NCBI GenBank assembly: GCA_051453625.1
Contig: JBOZIK010000001.1
Location: 286,277,011-286,341,010 of the forward strand
Source of the DNA: Welwitschia mirabilis
Lineage: Eukaryota > Gnetophyta > Gnetopsida > Welwitschiales
Direction of reading: 5' to 3'
DNA: 64,000 nt
Positions 60,626 through 64,000 of this stretch are shown one piece after another (position 1 is the stretch's first letter; the number at the start of each line of letters is the position of its first letter). The notes beneath the pieces are model-generated. The model ran no database searches and was not told the origin of the DNA. It saw only the letters and a list, made by a program, of their open reading frames with translations. The translations under genes and the position numbers were made by a program.

Positions 60626-60960
60626 AATAATTTTTTTCCTTTCTTTTCTTTTCTTTTTTTAAGGAAAGGTTTTACTAACAAGAAAAGACAAAAATCAATT
60701 ACATAACAGAGGAGTACTTACCTTAGATTTTAGAGAAAGAATCAATTTTTCATATATTAAATATCTCTGATAGGAAAAAGATGAAAAAATATTTTGAAAA
60801 GTGAGAGCTAGTGAAGAAATAAGTTTTAACCTAAGAGATATAGGAAATGGTTCTTCAATAATGCTACTAAAAATCTTAGCATTTCTAATCTTCCATAGTT
60901 TAAATAAAAATAAACTTCTTATAGCATTTTAAAAAGTTTGTATTATAATTACAGTATAAA
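60626..60960 (-). pseudogene. Probable LINE 3' end (minus strand) with A-rich tail
   Basis: On the minus strand 60869-60898 reads LWKIRNAKIF, like the W..RN..IF motif near the C-terminus of plant LINE polyproteins. The strand then runs into an A-rich tail (60626-60661, seen as TTTTTTTCCTTTCTTTTCTT on the plus strand). A 5'-truncated LINE would look like this. No RT or endonuclease motif is present, and no target duplication was found because a gap lies close by. Confidence 0.35.
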
Positions 60961-61230
60961 TTTCCACTCCAAATGACGTAAACTCTTGAAAAATTTAATG
61001 CTAACAAAAACTTCTTTAAATTTAATCTCAACTTAAAGCTATAACTCTACAATTTTAGAAAGTATGCTAGAAAGTTTCTTTATAATTATAATGAGGATAA
61101 TAAGTGTTTACGAGATTTTTTGTTTCCTGTAAATGGTGGATTAGTTCTAATGTTACGTGAAGATAGGTGACTTTGATGTTTTAACGACGATTTGAATGAG
61201 TTTAAACTAAACTTAATGGCTGGACCCAGT

Positions 61231-61439
61231 TTGACTAGAGTTGACTAACTTTGACTATTTTTGACTGATTTTGGCTTACCTTAACCCTTTAACTAGGTTA
61301 ACTAAATTTGACTATGGTTAATTATGAGTGACTGAGTTTGAATAACTTAGTTTAACTGAGTTTGGATGTTGTGTTTTGACAAGATTTAACTGTGCTTTGA
61401 TAGTTTGACTAGGATTGACTAATTTTGATTGTGTTTGAC
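61231..61439 (+). repeat. TTGAC-rich array (W-box core cluster)
   Basis: Nine TTGAC cores on the plus strand at 61231, 61241, 61251, 61261, 61308, 61376, 61405, 61415 and 61435, with decayed copies such as GTGACTGAG and TTTGATT between. The first four are exactly 10 bp apart. TTGAC is the core of the WRKY-binding W box, but a worn tandem repeat of GACTNNNTTT type explains it equally well. No gene is recognised downstream. Confidence 0.7.
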
Positions 61440-61449
61440 TGAGTTAGAG

Positions 61450-63020
61450 ATCCTCCTAGCACCAAACTATTTATAAGATTTTCCTAAATGAATAATTACT
61501 TCTAATTGTCACTGTTGATAGATGATTTAGTTTTGATATGGTATAATCTAACTCTATGGGTTCTAATCCTATTTGGGGAACTTTGCCTAAACTAATAAGC
61601 AAAGAATATCCTATTTTTTTGAATTAAATATAGCATGATTTGATGATTTATTGGCTTTTATGATATAAAGACAAAAACCCTAAGGTTACTTTCCCCACAG
61701 CACATAAAGATGCATATTTTTTGTCCCATCCTAAAATTTATATTCCTTTTCCTTTTAAATATACATATAAGCATTATATGTGAAATCCTTTATTTAGCAA
61801 TGAAAATATCTTCTTCCATTGTTTAGAATTGTCATGATCTCCTTATTTAGTCTAAGAGATGGTGGTTTGTTTATTAGTGGATAATTGTAAAATCTCTTTG
61901 ACTCAAAGCATTTTAGGGAAATTTACGTTTTTAACCTTTGAAGTTGCACATTTTAATAGTATTTTATTGGATCTCAAAACTTCTAAAATTAACAAAGTTT
62001 ATGTCTTCAATACTAGGAACAGATGTTATAAAAGGTTCAACAAAGAAAAATCTTGAATCTAGTCTTTTGCCGATATAATAGTCAAGTATTATAATAACCT
62101 ATGAGAACTATGAATTAAAGAAAAGAAAAAGAAAGGGAAATAAAAATAAAAAGTATTTGATCTTTCATTTATTTTATTATAAATACTTTTAAAACTTCGT
62201 AAACTTTGACCAATACAACTTTTTATTAAAGATTGTCAGGATGTATGAAGCTATATAACTTGTGACAATGAAAGAGTGAGAATGAATTACCTCCCTGGAA
62301 CTAAATCTCCCTTCACGAATATAGACTTCTATCCTATGAAGAAATGCTCTCTCCTATTTTGGGTCTTTTTCTTTGATGATCTTCCTATGATTTTTTTCTT
62401 TCTCTATTTGAAAAGCAATCACTATGGTGTAACGGTCGATATTTGCATTCTCAGAATATAAACCATTAGGTGTAAGACAAACTCTTGTACATGAGAAACT
62501 TAAAGAACTACCTTTCCACTTAAGAGTTTAATCAAGAAAAGAAGATTCCAGGAACATTCCAAGGTGATTCCTGTCTATGAATAGATGAGCTTCCTTCCTA
62601 ATAATGCAACACAATGAGACCCCCGATGCTGGAGAATGTTGCTAACGGAAAAATGTTTTAAAAAAATAGAGATTGAGAACTTCATTTCATCAATGATGCC
62701 ATGTCCATCAGTTGTGTCAAATGGTTCCAATGCCTTTCACTATGTTTTTTTCACTACCCCTGCATTTGAATGCAATTTCTCCCCTTTGACCTTTGTTGTT
62801 CCTCATTCTCTATGTTGTGATTTCTGTTTTATTTCTTTTTCTTTATTGTGTTTCTGTGGGCACCTCTGTTTTTTCTATGCACTCTTTTTTTTTTTTGCCC
62901 CTCATTTTTCATTGTTGTTTTCCTTTGTGACACCTTAGGATGAGTGCCAATATTATAATTGCCCCCTTATAGCATGAGGTAAAAGATAAGCCTCATGTCA
63001 AAGATGATCATGCACTTGTT
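61450..63020. other. Region without recognisable gene, short plus-strand frames only
   Basis: Open frames at 61859-62056, 62276-62461 and 62636-62938 are short. The last is Phe/Cys-rich because of T-rich sequence. None matches a family I know. GC is slightly higher near 62580-62830. Confidence 0.5.
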
Positions 63021-63023
63021 TCG

Positions 63024-63025
<2 letters not shown>

Positions 63026-63099
<74 letters not shown>

Positions 63100-63199
63100 N
63101 NNNNNNNNNNNNNNNNNNNNNNNNNNNNNNNNNNNNNNNNNNNNNNNNNNNNNNNNNNNNNNNNNNNNNNNNNNNNNNNNNNNNNNNNNNNNNNNNNNN

Positions 63200-63225
<26 letters not shown>
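63026..63225. repeat. (CT)n microsatellite with a 100-base gap
   Basis: Pure CT at 63026-63099 and 63200-63225, with N at 63100-63199, a placeholder of round length. Ser-Leu or Arg-Glu open frames on either strand are simple products of the repeat. Confidence 0.97.
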
Positions 63226-63229
<4 letters not shown>

Positions 63230-63231
<2 letters not shown>

Positions 63232-64000
63232 TCTCTTGTTTTTGCTTTTTTCCCCCTTTTAAGCAACATAGCTGGATGGAAAGGTATGGGAGAAGGATAC
63301 AACTGATGCACGAGATGATAAGATGTCAAGAAAGAGAAGTAGTGATAAATGTACAAAATGAGAAACAGGAAATGATAATAATCATCTAACCATAATCATG
63401 AAAATGGATAAGAAAAACTTAGGGTATAGGAGAAGGGGAAATAAAGCAGAAAGGATGAGAGTCAATGGCATTTGAAAATAAATCCTCACAACATTGCAAG
63501 GTGACAAAAGGAGGTAGTAAAAGGGAGGAATACCAAAAGATAACAAGTTACTAAAAAGTGGGATTAATTTCAAGCAAGTAAGAGTAAATGCAAAAATGAC
63601 TTTAAGGTAATTAATCACAAATACCAAGCAAGTATTAGGTGAAGATGGATAAATAGGACACAAAGAAGATTGATTTCTACACCTCTAAATGCCAACCTAG
63701 CAAAGTCCATTGGTATGGGTCATAACATTATTCGATGTCATTAGCATAATGGTTCGATGTTAAATAACATAGAGTATCATATGATAAGGGCAATAATTAT
63801 GGAAATGCCTATAGTTATTCTGCAAAGTATCAATATAGTGTCTAGACTATAACTCAATCCAATTATTGGCTACAATAAGAAGTGAGATCTCACTAACTTA
63901 CCATTCAATGACTAATATGCTCTAAATTCTTGTTAAGTTATAGCTTTAGAATCATGGGAAAATCAAGCCAATGGGGTGTTTAAAGAATACCATGCATTAT
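63230..64000. other. Right end of window, no gene recognised
   Basis: AT-rich with purine-rich stretches. A 93-codon hydrophobic minus-strand frame (63382-63663) is rich in Leu, Phe and Pro and matches nothing I recognise. It could be chance or a fragment. Confidence 0.45.

Overview
The window looks like intergenic heterochromatin from a seed plant with a large, repeat-rich nuclear genome. It is strongly AT-rich, contains runs of N, and I found no intact host gene. Almost everything I can name is a decayed transposable element of a plant-specific lineage: Ty3/gypsy of the Athila/Tat type, a chromodomain-bearing Ty3/gypsy chromovirus (Tekay/Del-like), Ty1/copia, a tRNA-derived SINE, a probable LINE end and a probable CACTA element. 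Protein homologies were judged by eye from translated motifs, not by database search. The species cannot be fixed from this.

Layout. 1-6682: a minus-strand Athila/Tat-like element (A), cut by the left window edge, with gag and protease but no RT, RNase H or integrase. 6683-7088 and 23033-25345: two halves of one plus-strand Ty1/copia polyprotein. Between them (7089-23032) sits a complete plus-strand chromovirus (B) with LTRs of about 3.9 kb, an initiator-Met primer site and a 5-bp target duplication (AATAC). B's 3' LTR carries a GC-richer foreign insertion (17219-17931). B's protease domain appears twice, on either side of an assembly gap. About 25.7 kb: probable start of the copia 3' LTR. 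27.2-29.9 kb: minus-strand gypsy fragments (D). 33755-44534: a complete but dead minus-strand Athila element (C) with paired LTRs of about 1.34 kb, a decayed Asp-tRNA-type primer site and a diverged 5-bp target duplication.

45.7-55.7 kb is bracketed by two arrays of hairpin-forming AAGGYGTTT/AAAYGCCTT units. The right one ends in a near-canonical CACTA terminus, so this is a candidate CACTA (En/Spm) element about 10 kb long whose interior I could not decode. 56157-57146 is a sharply GC-richer island with a TATA-like box on the minus strand. Next to it is a SINE (57159-57472) with A box, B box, a duplicated 3' half and perfect 12-bp target duplications. 60.6-61.0 kb holds a probable LINE 3' end, and 61.2-61.44 kb a dense TTGAC array whose first four copies are exactly 10 bp apart. 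A gapped (CT)n tract lies at 63.0-63.2 kb.

These are nested genomic parasites rather than a cooperating gene set. In all three RT domains that can be read (B, C and copia) the catalytic Asp pair is damaged, and in-frame stops are abundant, as expected of long-methylated DNA decaying by C-to-T change.
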